Shown here one piece after another: positions 42,261 to 50,192 of a DNA stretch of 64,000 nucleotides; positions within the stretch are counted from its first letter, which is position 1; each line of letters starts with the position of its first letter. Under the pieces are notes generated by a model, which saw only the letters and a program-made list of their open reading frames with translations, did no database searches and was not told where the DNA came from. This DNA comes from JAFGHJ01 sp964525555 (GTDB lineage Bacteria; Hydrothermota; UBA3072). A program made the position numbers and the translations under genes. The stretch lies in assembly GCA_964525555.1 (NCBI GenBank), contig CAZGHN010000001.1, positions 310,001-374,000 of the forward strand. The letters run 5' to 3'.

Positions 42261-43103
42261 TCAATCTTTCCAGATTCTCTGAAAAACAAACCATTGAAAA
42301 GGATACATCATTATCGCTTTTTCCATAAGACTAACTACTTCTTCAAGCATATCATCGGCAGAATCAAAGTTTTCAGGATAAAGAGGTTTAAACACCGTAC
42401 CTAAATACCTCGGAGAAAGAGCATCAAGGGCAAGCGCTCCAATTAAAATGGGCGCGCCTGTCTTTTTAGAAAGAAAGGCTATGCCTTTCGGAATAGAAGC
42501 CTTACGTCCAAAAAAATCACTTGTCATTCCCGAATCCATTATATCTCTGTCCCCAATCAGGACAACAATTTCGTTATTTTTCAAAACTCTCATAAGCTTA
42601 AATGTTAATGTTCTACTTTCGAGCGGCAATAACTTATTTCCAAAATGCGCTCTATAACGATTATAAAATCTAAAAAAATTAATGCCCGGACCTTTAGTTT
42701 CAGCAACGGAATAAAGAGGTAAACCCAAACTTGTAAGATAAATACCCGCCAACTCCATACCTCCTATATGGGGAGAAACAAGAATTACACCTTTCCCCTT
42801 CTTCAATTCCTGTTCGAAATAATAAATACCATTAACATGTATCATTGACTGTATATACAATTTACTCATATTTGGAATGTTAAGAATATCACCATAAACC
42901 CTCATAAAATTAATAAAGACTTCTTTAACGTCTTTCTTGTCAGCTTTACCCAGAATCGTAGCCAAATTTTCTCTTATGACATTTTTTCTCTCCCCGGCAA
43001 AATAAAACCATAAAGTCCCGGATATTATTGCTAAAAACTCCCGAAACCAATCGGGAGCAAATCTAAGAAACTGAGTCATGAAAAGCATAAATATTTTTTT
43101 CAT
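42261..43103 (-). CDS. Lipid A biosynthesis-type acyltransferase (LpxL/HtrB family)
   Basis: The protein has an N-terminal membrane helix and then the LpxL-family core: HxxGGxE-type VSPHIGGMELAG with the catalytic histidine and glutamate, LIGDRDIMDSGMTSDFFGRKA and PKGIAFLSKKTGAPILIG. It transfers a secondary acyl chain to lipid A or a related glycolipid at the inner membrane. The start chosen is the ATG at 43103, giving about 280 residues; a TTG two codons upstream is possible. The dut stop codon lies two bases before it. Confidence 0.88.
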   Translation of the reverse strand: MKKIFMLFMTQFLRFAPDWFREFLAIISGTLWFYFAGERKNVIRENLATILGKADKKDVKEVFINFMRVYGDILNIPNMSKLYIQSMIHVNGIYYFEQELKKGKGVILVSPHIGGMELAGIYLTSLGLPLYSVAETKGPGINFFRFYNRYRAHFGNKLLPLESRTLTFKLMRVLKNNEIVVLIGDRDIMDSGMTSDFFGRKASIPKGIAFLSKKTGAPILIGALALDALSPRYLGTVFKPLYPENFDSADDMLEEVVSLMEKAIMMYPFQWFVFQRIWKD

Positions 43104-43105
43104 AA

Positions 43106-43540
43106 TCAATAATCCGTAGACCCAAATCCTCCATCTTCTCTTTTAGTACTTTCAAGTTCCTTTGTCTCCCTTAAATTTACTTTCTCAACTTTAGAAATTA
43201 CTAACTGTGCTACCCTATCTCCTCTTTTAATTTTAAATTCCTTTTTACTAAGATTAAAAAGGATAACTTTTATTTCGCCCCTATAATCGGAATCTATTGT
43301 TCCCGGAGCATTCAATACACCTATTCCAAACTTCGACGCAAGACCACTCCTTGCTCTAACCTGACCTTCATATCCCGATGGTATTTCAATGGCAATACCT
43401 GTAGAGACCATTTTAAAATCACCCGGAGACAGAAGGTATTCCTCTGAAGCATAAAGATCTAATCCCGAGCTGCCCTCGGTTTGATATGCAGGAAGGGGTA
43501 ACTCACTATCCATTTTCTTAACATTTATTGTTAAAGACAT
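43106..43540 (-). CDS. dut: dUTP diphosphatase
   Basis: This 144-residue trimeric dUTPase has all five motifs: SSGLDLYAS, VRARSGLASKFGI, LNAPGTIDSDYRGEIKV, RGDRVAQLVI and the C-terminal RREDGGFGSTDY-type tail (KREDGGFGST). It hydrolyses dUTP to dUMP and keeps uracil out of DNA. A gene order of M16 peptidase and dut is common in bacteria; here a degenerate aminotransferase gene lies between them. The site AGAGG precedes the ATG. Confidence 0.95.
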   Translation of the reverse strand: MSLTINVKKMDSELPLPAYQTEGSSGLDLYASEEYLLSPGDFKMVSTGIAIEIPSGYEGQVRARSGLASKFGIGVLNAPGTIDSDYRGEIKVILFNLSKKEFKIKRGDRVAQLVISKVEKVNLRETKELESTKREDGGFGSTDY

Positions 43541-43607
43541 AAAACCTCTACCGTAAAATAACCTGAAATTACTGAAGATTTTAGTTTATTTTTACATTTT
43601 CCAGAAA

Positions 43608-44777
43608 TCATTGTTCGACTTCTTTCACTGATTGCAGTCCCAGATACTGATCAAGTGCGTCCTGCAATATATCAAGACCTTCTTCTAAAATTTCCGGATT
43701 AAGATAACGATAGTCAATCAAAACTTCTCCTTCATCATCATACTTATCGGAGTGAAAGAAGATAGAAGGAGCAACAAAAACAGATGTTTTGTCTCGATTA
43801 TACTCACATAATAGCCACTCAACAAAAGTATCTGCACTAGGTACAGGTAATTTTAGAAAAATAGAAGAAATACTGTTCGAATATGCTACCGAAACATCCT
43901 CTCTACTGGTAAGAAAATTATTTATTATTGCCCTATTCTGTTCCACTTGTTCAAATCGATTTTTCAACACACTGGAATAATTTCCAAGAAAATAATCAAT
44001 CAAAGAAAGATCATACGGAGTAATCGGAAATAAATCTTTTGCAATAGTCTCAATTTTAGTAGATAGGGTGGAATGAAAAATAATCATCGTTAAGTCTCCA
44101 AGAGAAAGATCCCTTAAAAAATTATTTATCCTTATAACTCTTTCATTGTCAATAGAAATATCTCTCAAAAAAACCGAACCTTTAGGATTTCCAACTAAAT
44201 GACTCAGGGTTTCATCAACAGTCAAAAACAACTCATAATTCCTTGAAATAAAAAGCATTCTTTCCAAGCTTTCCCTTGGATAGATTATACTTCCAGAAAA
44301 ACTAGGTTCGGAAAAATAAAATACTTTTGTTCGAGGGGTCAAAGCATCCTCAACATCCCTTCTTAAAGGAATATCAAAATCCTCCGCAGAACTTGTTTCT
44401 AATAGTTTAGTATCTAAAGAAAGAATATCGGCATATTGTTTTATAAAATAAGGAGCAGGAGCAGGGGTCAATATTTCGTCCCCCAAGTCAGTCGTAGCAA
44501 AAAGAAGTAAATAATACGCGGAAAATCTACTGGGCAGTATCAGTAATCTGAACTCATCAGATAAGCCAAAGTAAAGCTTAAGCCTTCTGGTTATCTCCTC
44601 TTCCGTAATAAGCCTTACCTCACTTAAATGATGAGTGTTAATAGGGTCTACAGAAAACAGATTGATTATTTGGACATTACGGTTAATAAAATAGGAGAAT
44701 CTGGCTTTATAGAAATTAAAAAGAAATGAATCATACAAGGAAAATCTTCTTGAATTGTAAGTCTCACCAAGAGACAT
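43608..44777 (-). CDS. Degenerate PLP aminotransferase-like protein without the catalytic lysine
   Basis: The 389-residue chain follows the class I/II aminotransferase fold: TPAPAPYFIKQYADIL for the PxPxY loop, FYFSEPSFSGSIIYPRESLE where NPxNPTG would lie, LTVDETLSHLV for the DExY strand, and IDYRYLNPEILEEGLDILQ for the substrate-arginine region. At the expected lysine (usual SFSK) it reads NNFLRD, so the Schiff-base lysine seems replaced by arginine, and the asparagine of NPTG is also gone. It is therefore probably not a transaminase but a structural or binding protein. It overlaps the upstream M16 peptidase gene by 14 bases, so a joint role is possible. Confidence 0.6.
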   Translation of the reverse strand: MSLGETYNSRRFSLYDSFLFNFYKARFSYFINRNVQIINLFSVDPINTHHLSEVRLITEEEITRRLKLYFGLSDEFRLLILPSRFSAYYLLLFATTDLGDEILTPAPAPYFIKQYADILSLDTKLLETSSAEDFDIPLRRDVEDALTPRTKVFYFSEPSFSGSIIYPRESLERMLFISRNYELFLTVDETLSHLVGNPKGSVFLRDISIDNERVIRINNFLRDLSLGDLTMIIFHSTLSTKIETIAKDLFPITPYDLSLIDYFLGNYSSVLKNRFEQVEQNRAIINNFLTSREDVSVAYSNSISSIFLKLPVPSADTFVEWLLCEYNRDKTSVFVAPSIFFHSDKYDDEGEVLIDYRYLNPEILEEGLDILQDALDQYLGLQSVKEVEQ

Positions 44778-45999
44778 TATCTTTTTTCCCTAATACCGTA
44801 AGAGTAAAATTATCGGGTCTCAAATGATTATCCACTACATCCTTAACTTCTTGCAATGAGACACTCTCAATTTTACGTAAAAGCTCATTTACAGAAGAAC
44901 GCTCTCCCTTATATATTTCTTCTTTAACGTTTCTTTCCATTCTATTACCACTACTTTCTAAAGATATCATAATATTGCCCCTTAATCTTTCCTTAGCACT
45001 TGCAATTTCTTCTTCCGTAAAATCAAGAGAAGCCAACAAGTCTCTTGTTGCATTTAAAGCATCTTGCAGTTTTTTTTCATCAGTAGAAAAATATATTCCA
45101 AAAATACCTGTATCAATAAAAAATTCGTTGAATGTCGAAACTTCATAAACATAGCTCAAATCTTGACGTAATTTTTGAAATAAAAGAGAACTCATTCCGG
45201 ACCCCAGAATAGTACCAGAGACCAGAAGGGCATACCTCAAATCATGGTTGTAGTGAAATGCCGGAAAAGAGAGAGAAACATATTTATGATTTAATTCGGA
45301 TTTTGGTATTGTACTTATCTTCTTACTTATTATAGAAGAAGGTTTCCTTATCAAATCGCTTCCTATCTTTCTTTTGATTTTACCTTCAACCAGACCACAT
45401 AAAAACCCATGTTCAATTTTACCGGCAGCAGATATAAAAATCCTATTAGCGGTCCAGCTTTCATTCCAGAAATTCAAAATATCGTTGCGATTTATATTCT
45501 GAACAGTATCAAAATTACCCAAAATCAATCTCGACAAAGGATGATTCTCCCCAAAAGTACTCTTGAAAGTATAATCAAAAAGCAAACTCTCGGGAGAATC
45601 CTTAAACATCTTAATCTCCTGCAAAATAACTGATCTTTCTCCTTCCAACGCCTCTTCCGAGAATTTCGGATTTTCTACCAAATCGGCAAGAATATCAAAT
45701 GCAACATTGACTTCTTCAGGAAGAATATGCGCATAAAAAGAGGTCCATTCTCTTGAAGTAGAAGCATTCAAATATCCTCCCTTCGATTCTATAGCAAGAG
45801 AAATTTCGCGCTCGCTGCGAGTTTTAGTACCTTTAAATACTGCATGCTCTATAAAGTGCGATATACCAGCTTTTCTCTCATCTTCATCTCTGGAACCAAC
45901 TGTTATATAAATTCCAATAACAACAGAAAAAGCCGAAGGTATGTATTCAGAACATACCGTTATACCCGAAGGTAAAATACTTTTTTTATAATTATCCAT
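44764..45999 (-). CDS. M16 (insulinase/pitrilysin) zinc peptidase
   Basis: A 411-residue M16B-type peptidase. The inverted zinc motif is HFIEHAVFKGT and the third ligand glutamate lies in the expected block about 75 residues later (LEGERSVILQEI). The second domain begins near 215 and has FPAFHYNHDLRYALLV and GSGMSSLLFQKLRQDLSYVYEV, where M16 proteins usually read GGGMSSRLFQEIREK. It probably degrades signal or transit-like peptides. AGGAG directly abuts the ATG, which is unusual; a short upstream frame ends three bases before it. Confidence 0.9.
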   Translation of the reverse strand: MDNYKKSILPSGITVCSEYIPSAFSVVIGIYITVGSRDEDERKAGISHFIEHAVFKGTKTRSEREISLAIESKGGYLNASTSREWTSFYAHILPEEVNVAFDILADLVENPKFSEEALEGERSVILQEIKMFKDSPESLLFDYTFKSTFGENHPLSRLILGNFDTVQNINRNDILNFWNESWTANRIFISAAGKIEHGFLCGLVEGKIKRKIGSDLIRKPSSIISKKISTIPKSELNHKYVSLSFPAFHYNHDLRYALLVSGTILGSGMSSLLFQKLRQDLSYVYEVSTFNEFFIDTGIFGIYFSTDEKKLQDALNATRDLLASLDFTEEEIASAKERLRGNIMISLESSGNRMERNVKEEIYKGERSSVNELLRKIESVSLQEVKDVVDNHLRPDNFTLTVLGKKDNVSW

Positions 46000-46002
46000 C
46001 TC

Positions 46003-46068
46003 CTATAACCTATTATATAAAAAGTTAGCCTTCAAACTCCTTACAAATGAACATCTTAAAACGCTCAT
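46003..46068 (-). CDS. Leaderless 21-codon upstream ORF of the M16 gene
   Basis: The frame starts with ATG three bases after the predicted transcription start and reads MSVLRCSFVRSLKANFLYNR plus one residue. It stops at TAG; the codon GAG and then the M16 ATG follow in the same frame. The AGGAG ribosome site of the M16 gene lies across this stop, so terminating ribosomes could re-start directly. No protein function is claimed. Confidence 0.4.
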   Translation of the reverse strand: MSVLRCSFVRSLKANFLYNRL

Positions 46069-46077
46069 TCACCAGTG

Positions 46078-46106
46078 ATAATAACACACTTAACAATATA
46101 TGTCAA
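46078..46106 (-). promoter_or_regulatory. Promoter of the M16-dut-envelope operon
   Basis: TTGACA (46106-46101) and TATTAT (46083-46078) on the minus strand, 17 bases apart; predicted start near 46071. Confidence 0.72.
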
Positions 46107-46140
46107 TGGGCTATGAATGTAAAAATCAAATATTAAAGAT

Positions 46141-46530
46141 GAAAATAAATTAACCACAGAGGCCACTGAGAAATAATTGTGTTAAAAAAGAAAAAAAACA
46201 CTGAGAACACAGAGAAAAAAATAAAAAAGTAATAGCCGCGGATGAACACGGAAAAACACGGATTAAAAAAGTATTTTGTTGTTTTAATAAAAAAAAGATA
46301 TGGTAGTGGAAGGGTATCAGTGTCAATCAGTGTAAATCGGTGGCTAATTAAGGTGTGGTCGGTTAGGTTTTAAAAACACAAAAGGGAAACTCCGTGCTCT
46401 CCGTGGTGAAAAATTCCAGGGGGTTTGGAGCGGTGGGCTCAGTGTGTTTTTATTCACTTTGATTTTAATTTTTCAATAATATTATTAACAGCTGAAGGCA
46501 AAAAGCCAATAGCTAATAGTCTTTTTTATA
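46141..46530. repeat. Nested inverted word repeats in a gene-free spacer
   Basis: The left half has ACCACAGAGGCCACTGAGAA, ACACTGAGAACACAGAGAAA and AGCCGCGGATGAACACGGAA; the right half has the same words reversed: ATCAGTGTAAATCGGTGGCT, CCGTGCTCTCCGTGG and GGGCTCAGTGTGTTTTTATT. Outer words are CACAGAG-type and inner ones CACGGAT-type, so the whole is an imperfect nested palindrome of about 300 bases. A GCCAATAGCTAATAGT word closes it. No gene is seen. Confidence 0.6.
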
Positions 46531-46567
46531 CCTTGACATAGCACAGAAGAAGATTATTTTTAGACGG

Positions 46568-46596
46568 TTCAACAAACAAATAAGATATTTTATAAT
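46568..46596 (+). promoter_or_regulatory. Possible flippase promoter
   Basis: TATAAT (46591-46596) with a weak -35, TTCAAC (46568-46573), 17 bases upstream. A second candidate is the perfect -35 TTGACA at 46533-46538 with TATTTT at 46555-46560. Confidence 0.4.
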
Positions 46597-46601
46597 AAAA
46601 T

Positions 46602-46640
46602 ATGTTTAAAAAAAATAAATTTACTTCTTCAACAAAATGA
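46602..46640 (+). CDS. Leaderless 12-codon upstream ORF of the flippase gene
   Basis: MFKKNKFTSSTK begins at the start predicted from the TATAAT box, and its TGA overlaps the flippase ATG (ATGA). The flippase has no ribosome site of its own, so coupling by this ORF is plausible. Confidence 0.38.
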   Translation: MFKKNKFTSSTK

Positions 46641-47935
46641 GCCAGGGCGCCAGAAAAGGATTCATTTTTTCTCTTATCGGATATGGTTCAGCCGGTATAT
46701 TCCTCGCTTTATTCCATGCTTTTGCGGGAAGATGGTTAGGTGTTGAATACTACGGATTACTTAACACTTTACTTTCATATGTAAATATCGCGACAGCAGT
46801 AGTAGCATTTGGAATACTGGAATGTCTCACTCGTTATATCCCTTTTTATGAGGCTAAATCTAATAAAGATAAAGAATTTGGAACGATACAAGTATCATTT
46901 ATCATTTATTTGATTTTACTTTCTTTTATTCTCATATTGTCTTTTCTCCTGAAAAAACCTATCCTTAAGAATCATTTCAATAACAATCTAGTAATATTAT
47001 ATCAATTTCTTGTAGGTACAGTCTTCCTATCTCTTTTTCGCTTTCATAATGGAATAATTAAAGGTTATAGAAAATTTGATATATTTTCTATAGGCAGTGG
47101 AATACAGTCATTAATGATGTTTTTATTTCTTTTTATTTTTATAAAAATACTTGGATTTAACGAGATTTCAGCCGGATGGAGTATAGCCTGTTCGGCAGTC
47201 ATAGTTTTGATATTTTATCAGTTTCCTTTAAAACAAATTTCTTCTCAAATTCTTACAGCCAGAAAAAATTTTGATAAGGAAATAATAAAATTTACACTTG
47301 CGGCAACATTTATATCGCTTATGAACATATGGCTTTTTAGGGCCGGTCCAATTTTGTTAAAAACTCTTGGTAAAGGAGAAGGAGACAAATTAGCGGGACT
47401 TTTCAGCGCTATAGTCATGCCTTTAAATTTTGCGAGACTTGTTGTTATGTCACTCCAGTCGGGACTCTTCCCCAATCTAAGCAGAGCATATTCAACCGGG
47501 GATAATCAACTAATAAAAAGATACACATTGAAGAGTTTTGGTATTATAATATTTATTATATTAGTCATACTAATAACTTATTATTTCCTTGGACCCAGTA
47601 TAATATTACTTATTTACAAAAAAGCAGAATTTCTTGTATCCAGAACAGACACTGCTCTATTAGCTCTAGTTTATGCCTTCTACTTTCTTGGGCTTCATTT
47701 TACCAAAATAATGATGGTGAGGAACACCCCTGGATATTCATTCATTTCTTTAACAATAGGAATCAGTGCAATGTTTTTAGTACTACTGACTCTCCAGCTT
47801 CCGCCAATGAAACTGGTAGGAATAAGTTTGTTAATCTGCAATTTCCTCTACTTTATAATTCAATGCTTGATATTTTCATTAGTCAAAGTAAGAAATAACA
47901 AAAAAACTGACAGCATTAAAAAAGATACTAATTAA
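46637..47935 (+). CDS. Polysaccharide flippase (MOP/Wzx type)
   Basis: A 432-residue integral membrane protein with about twelve helices. The opening GFIFSLIGYGSAGIFLALFHAFAGRWLGVEYYGLL is typical of the multidrug/oligosaccharidyl-lipid/polysaccharide flippases, with the glycine-rich first helix and the GRWLGVEYYG loop (written here as the key part). It would flip a lipid-linked oligosaccharide across the inner membrane. Glycosyltransferases and WecB encoded next door on the other strand fit this role. Its 3' end overlaps the convergent glycosyltransferase gene by eight bases. Confidence 0.85.
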   Translation: MSQGARKGFIFSLIGYGSAGIFLALFHAFAGRWLGVEYYGLLNTLLSYVNIATAVVAFGILECLTRYIPFYEAKSNKDKEFGTIQVSFIIYLILLSFILILSFLLKKPILKNHFNNNLVILYQFLVGTVFLSLFRFHNGIIKGYRKFDIFSIGSGIQSLMMFLFLFIFIKILGFNEISAGWSIACSAVIVLIFYQFPLKQISSQILTARKNFDKEIIKFTLAATFISLMNIWLFRAGPILLKTLGKGEGDKLAGLFSAIVMPLNFARLVVMSLQSGLFPNLSRAYSTGDNQLIKRYTLKSFGIIIFIILVILITYYFLGPSIILLIYKKAEFLVSRTDTALLALVYAFYFLGLHFTKIMMVRNTPGYSFISLTIGISAMFLVLLTLQLPPMKLVGISLLICNFLYFIIQCLIFSLVKVRNNKKTDSIKKDTN

Positions 47936-49040
47936 TACTCTCCAAAATACCTTTAAAAATCTTTCTGTGCTTTTCAACAAGTTTATCTGAAGACCAGTTT
48001 TCAACAACCCTTTTCCTCGCGGTTCTACCCTTTTTTTTAAGCAGATTAAGATCTTTAAGAGCAATATTTATTTTTTTAGCTATATCATCAGGGTTTCCAG
48101 GCTCCATTAAGAAACCAACTTCTTCATCTATTATTTCTAATAAACCTCCCACTCCACTACTCGCAATAGCTTTACCGCATGCCATAGCTTCTAAAGCAGC
48201 TATAGAAGTCGCTTCCATAAGTGAAGGAATAATAATCAAATCCGCCGAACAGAGAACCCCAGGCATTTTCTCATTTGGTACTGTTCCTAAAAAAACTACT
48301 TTCTCTTCTATATTGAGTTCTTTTACTCTTTTTTCTATTTTGCTTCTTAAAGGACCATCTCCCGCAATAATTAATTTAAAATTCTCTTCAGAAGAAATTT
48401 TAGGTAAAGCTTCAATCAAAAAATGTACTCCGTTTTTCTCGACAAGCCGTCTGGGACAAACCAGGATTTTTTCATTTTTTTCCTTATCTATACTTGGTGT
48501 CACATTCGGAGAAAATAGGTTCGTATCTACAGGATTAGTAAGAGCTTCTATTTCTTTACGGGGTACCAGTTTGTTTGCTATATCCTTTATTTCCTTACTT
48601 GCTGCATAAACATAATCGGCTCTTCCTATTCCCCATTTAAGGTAGTGTTTAAATATAAAATTTTTTGAAACTTTTATGAAATGGGAACTGTGTAAAGTTA
48701 AAACAAAAGGTTTTTTTCGAACAATTTTAGCCAACATACACGGTAATATCGAAGCAATATCATGACCATGAACAAGATCAGCTTTTTGCGATCTTTTCAA
48801 AAAAACCACAATTGAAAAAACAGTCGTAAAAAACCAACCAATTAAATTTTTACCGAAAAAAGGTGTTCTTATCACTAAGATATTATCATAAATTTCTTTT
48901 TTGGAAGATTTAAGAGAATTAGAAGTAATAACTTCTACTATATCTCCCAATCTAGCAAATCCACGTGCAAGATTTAATATATGCACCTCCATACCACCCA
49001 CCTCCGGATAAAAATACATACCGTTAAATAAAATACGCAT
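47928..49040 (-). CDS. Glycosyltransferase family 4
   Basis: The 370-residue GT-B enzyme opens with ILFNGMYFYPEVGGMEVHILNLA, has FVLTLHSSHF in the acceptor domain, ILVCPRRLVEKNGVHFLIEAL at the second domain and IPSLMEATSIAALEAMACGKA at the nucleotide-sugar site. It probably adds a sugar to an envelope glycan. It lies four bases downstream of the WecB gene in the same operon. Confidence 0.9.
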   Translation of the reverse strand: MRILFNGMYFYPEVGGMEVHILNLARGFARLGDIVEVITSNSLKSSKKEIYDNILVIRTPFFGKNLIGWFFTTVFSIVVFLKRSQKADLVHGHDIASILPCMLAKIVRKKPFVLTLHSSHFIKVSKNFIFKHYLKWGIGRADYVYAASKEIKDIANKLVPRKEIEALTNPVDTNLFSPNVTPSIDKEKNEKILVCPRRLVEKNGVHFLIEALPKISSEENFKLIIAGDGPLRSKIEKRVKELNIEEKVVFLGTVPNEKMPGVLCSADLIIIPSLMEATSIAALEAMACGKAIASSGVGGLLEIIDEEVGFLMEPGNPDDIAKKINIALKDLNLLKKKGRTARKRVVENWSSDKLVEKHRKIFKGILESIN

Positions 49041-49044
49041 TAAA

Positions 49045-50157
49045 CTATTTTTCCCTTTCGAAGAATGCCGTTATCGCCTTTAAAATTCTACTGCTTGCCT
49101 TACCATCACCGTAAGGATTTTCATTCCTTATCATTTTTCTTCGTTCTTTTTTACTATCAAGCAAAAATGAGACTTCCGATATTATATTATCTTTACCTGT
49201 CCCTAAAAGTTTTGCAACTCCGGCTTCAATTCCCTCCGGACGCTCAGTTTTATTTCTCAAGATAAGTACAGGAACCTTGAAAGAGGGGGCCTCTTCCTGA
49301 ATACCCCCAGAATCCGAAAGAGCGATGTACGCTTTAGACAAAAGAAAAATCATATTTTTATAATCAAGGGGAGTAATTAGCTTAACATTAGTTAAATTAC
49401 CCAAAATCCTTTTGGCAGGTTTTTCAACATTAGGATTAGGATGAACCGGATAAACAAACAAAACATCTTTTCTCTCCGCTATTTTCCTAACAGCTTGAAA
49501 TATATTTTCTATAGGCTTTCCGAAACTCTCCCTTCTATGACAGGTAAACAGTATAAGTTTTTTATCCTTCGGAATTAATTCCTTAATGACCTTTTCCGGT
49601 TTCGAATTATTTATAATCCACATAAGAGAATCAATACCTGTGTTACCCGTTACATATATTTTTTCTTTATTAACTCCACATTTAATTAGATTTCCCTTAG
49701 ACCACTCCGTCGGAGGAAAAAGTAAATCACTGATATCATCAATAAACACTCTATTTATCTCTTCGGGAAAAGGCTGATACTTATCAAAGGTACGCAATCC
49801 TGCTTCAACATGTCCTATAGGAATTTTTTTGTAAAAAGCACAAAGAGCCGCAACAAAACTCGTTGTTGTATCACCTTGTACCAACAAAAGATCGATATTT
49901 TGGGTATCCAAAATATATTTCATATTTTCAACTATATTTTTAGTAATATAAAACAAATCTTGATTTTTTTTCATTATATTGAAATCTACGTCTACTTTTA
50001 AATTAAACGAATTAATAACCTGATCCAATAACCCTCTATGTTGAGCACTCGCAATAATAAAAGGCTCAAAATTCTCTGTTTTTTTCAAAGCTAAAGCCAC
50101 AGGAGCCATCTTTATTGCATCTGGTCTGGTACCCAACAATAAACCTATTTTTTTCAC
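49045..50157 (-). CDS. wecB: UDP-N-acetylglucosamine 2-epimerase
   Basis: A 370-residue enzyme with the family signatures GTRPDAIKMAPV at the N-terminus, QHRGLLDQV, HVEAGLRTFDKYQPFPEEINR, TCHRRESFG and SDSGGIQEEAP. It interconverts UDP-GlcNAc and UDP-ManNAc and so supplies a sugar for surface polysaccharide. The neighbouring glycosyltransferase and flippase genes support that use. Confidence 0.93.
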   Translation of the reverse strand: MKKIGLLLGTRPDAIKMAPVALALKKTENFEPFIIASAQHRGLLDQVINSFNLKVDVDFNIMKKNQDLFYITKNIVENMKYILDTQNIDLLLVQGDTTTSFVAALCAFYKKIPIGHVEAGLRTFDKYQPFPEEINRVFIDDISDLLFPPTEWSKGNLIKCGVNKEKIYVTGNTGIDSLMWIINNSKPEKVIKELIPKDKKLILFTCHRRESFGKPIENIFQAVRKIAERKDVLFVYPVHPNPNVEKPAKRILGNLTNVKLITPLDYKNMIFLLSKAYIALSDSGGIQEEAPSFKVPVLILRNKTERPEGIEAGVAKLLGTGKDNIISEVSFLLDSKKERRKMIRNENPYGDGKASSRILKAITAFFEREK

Positions 50158-50192
50158 AAGTAACTCCTTTATTTTACAATAAACTCAAAAAT

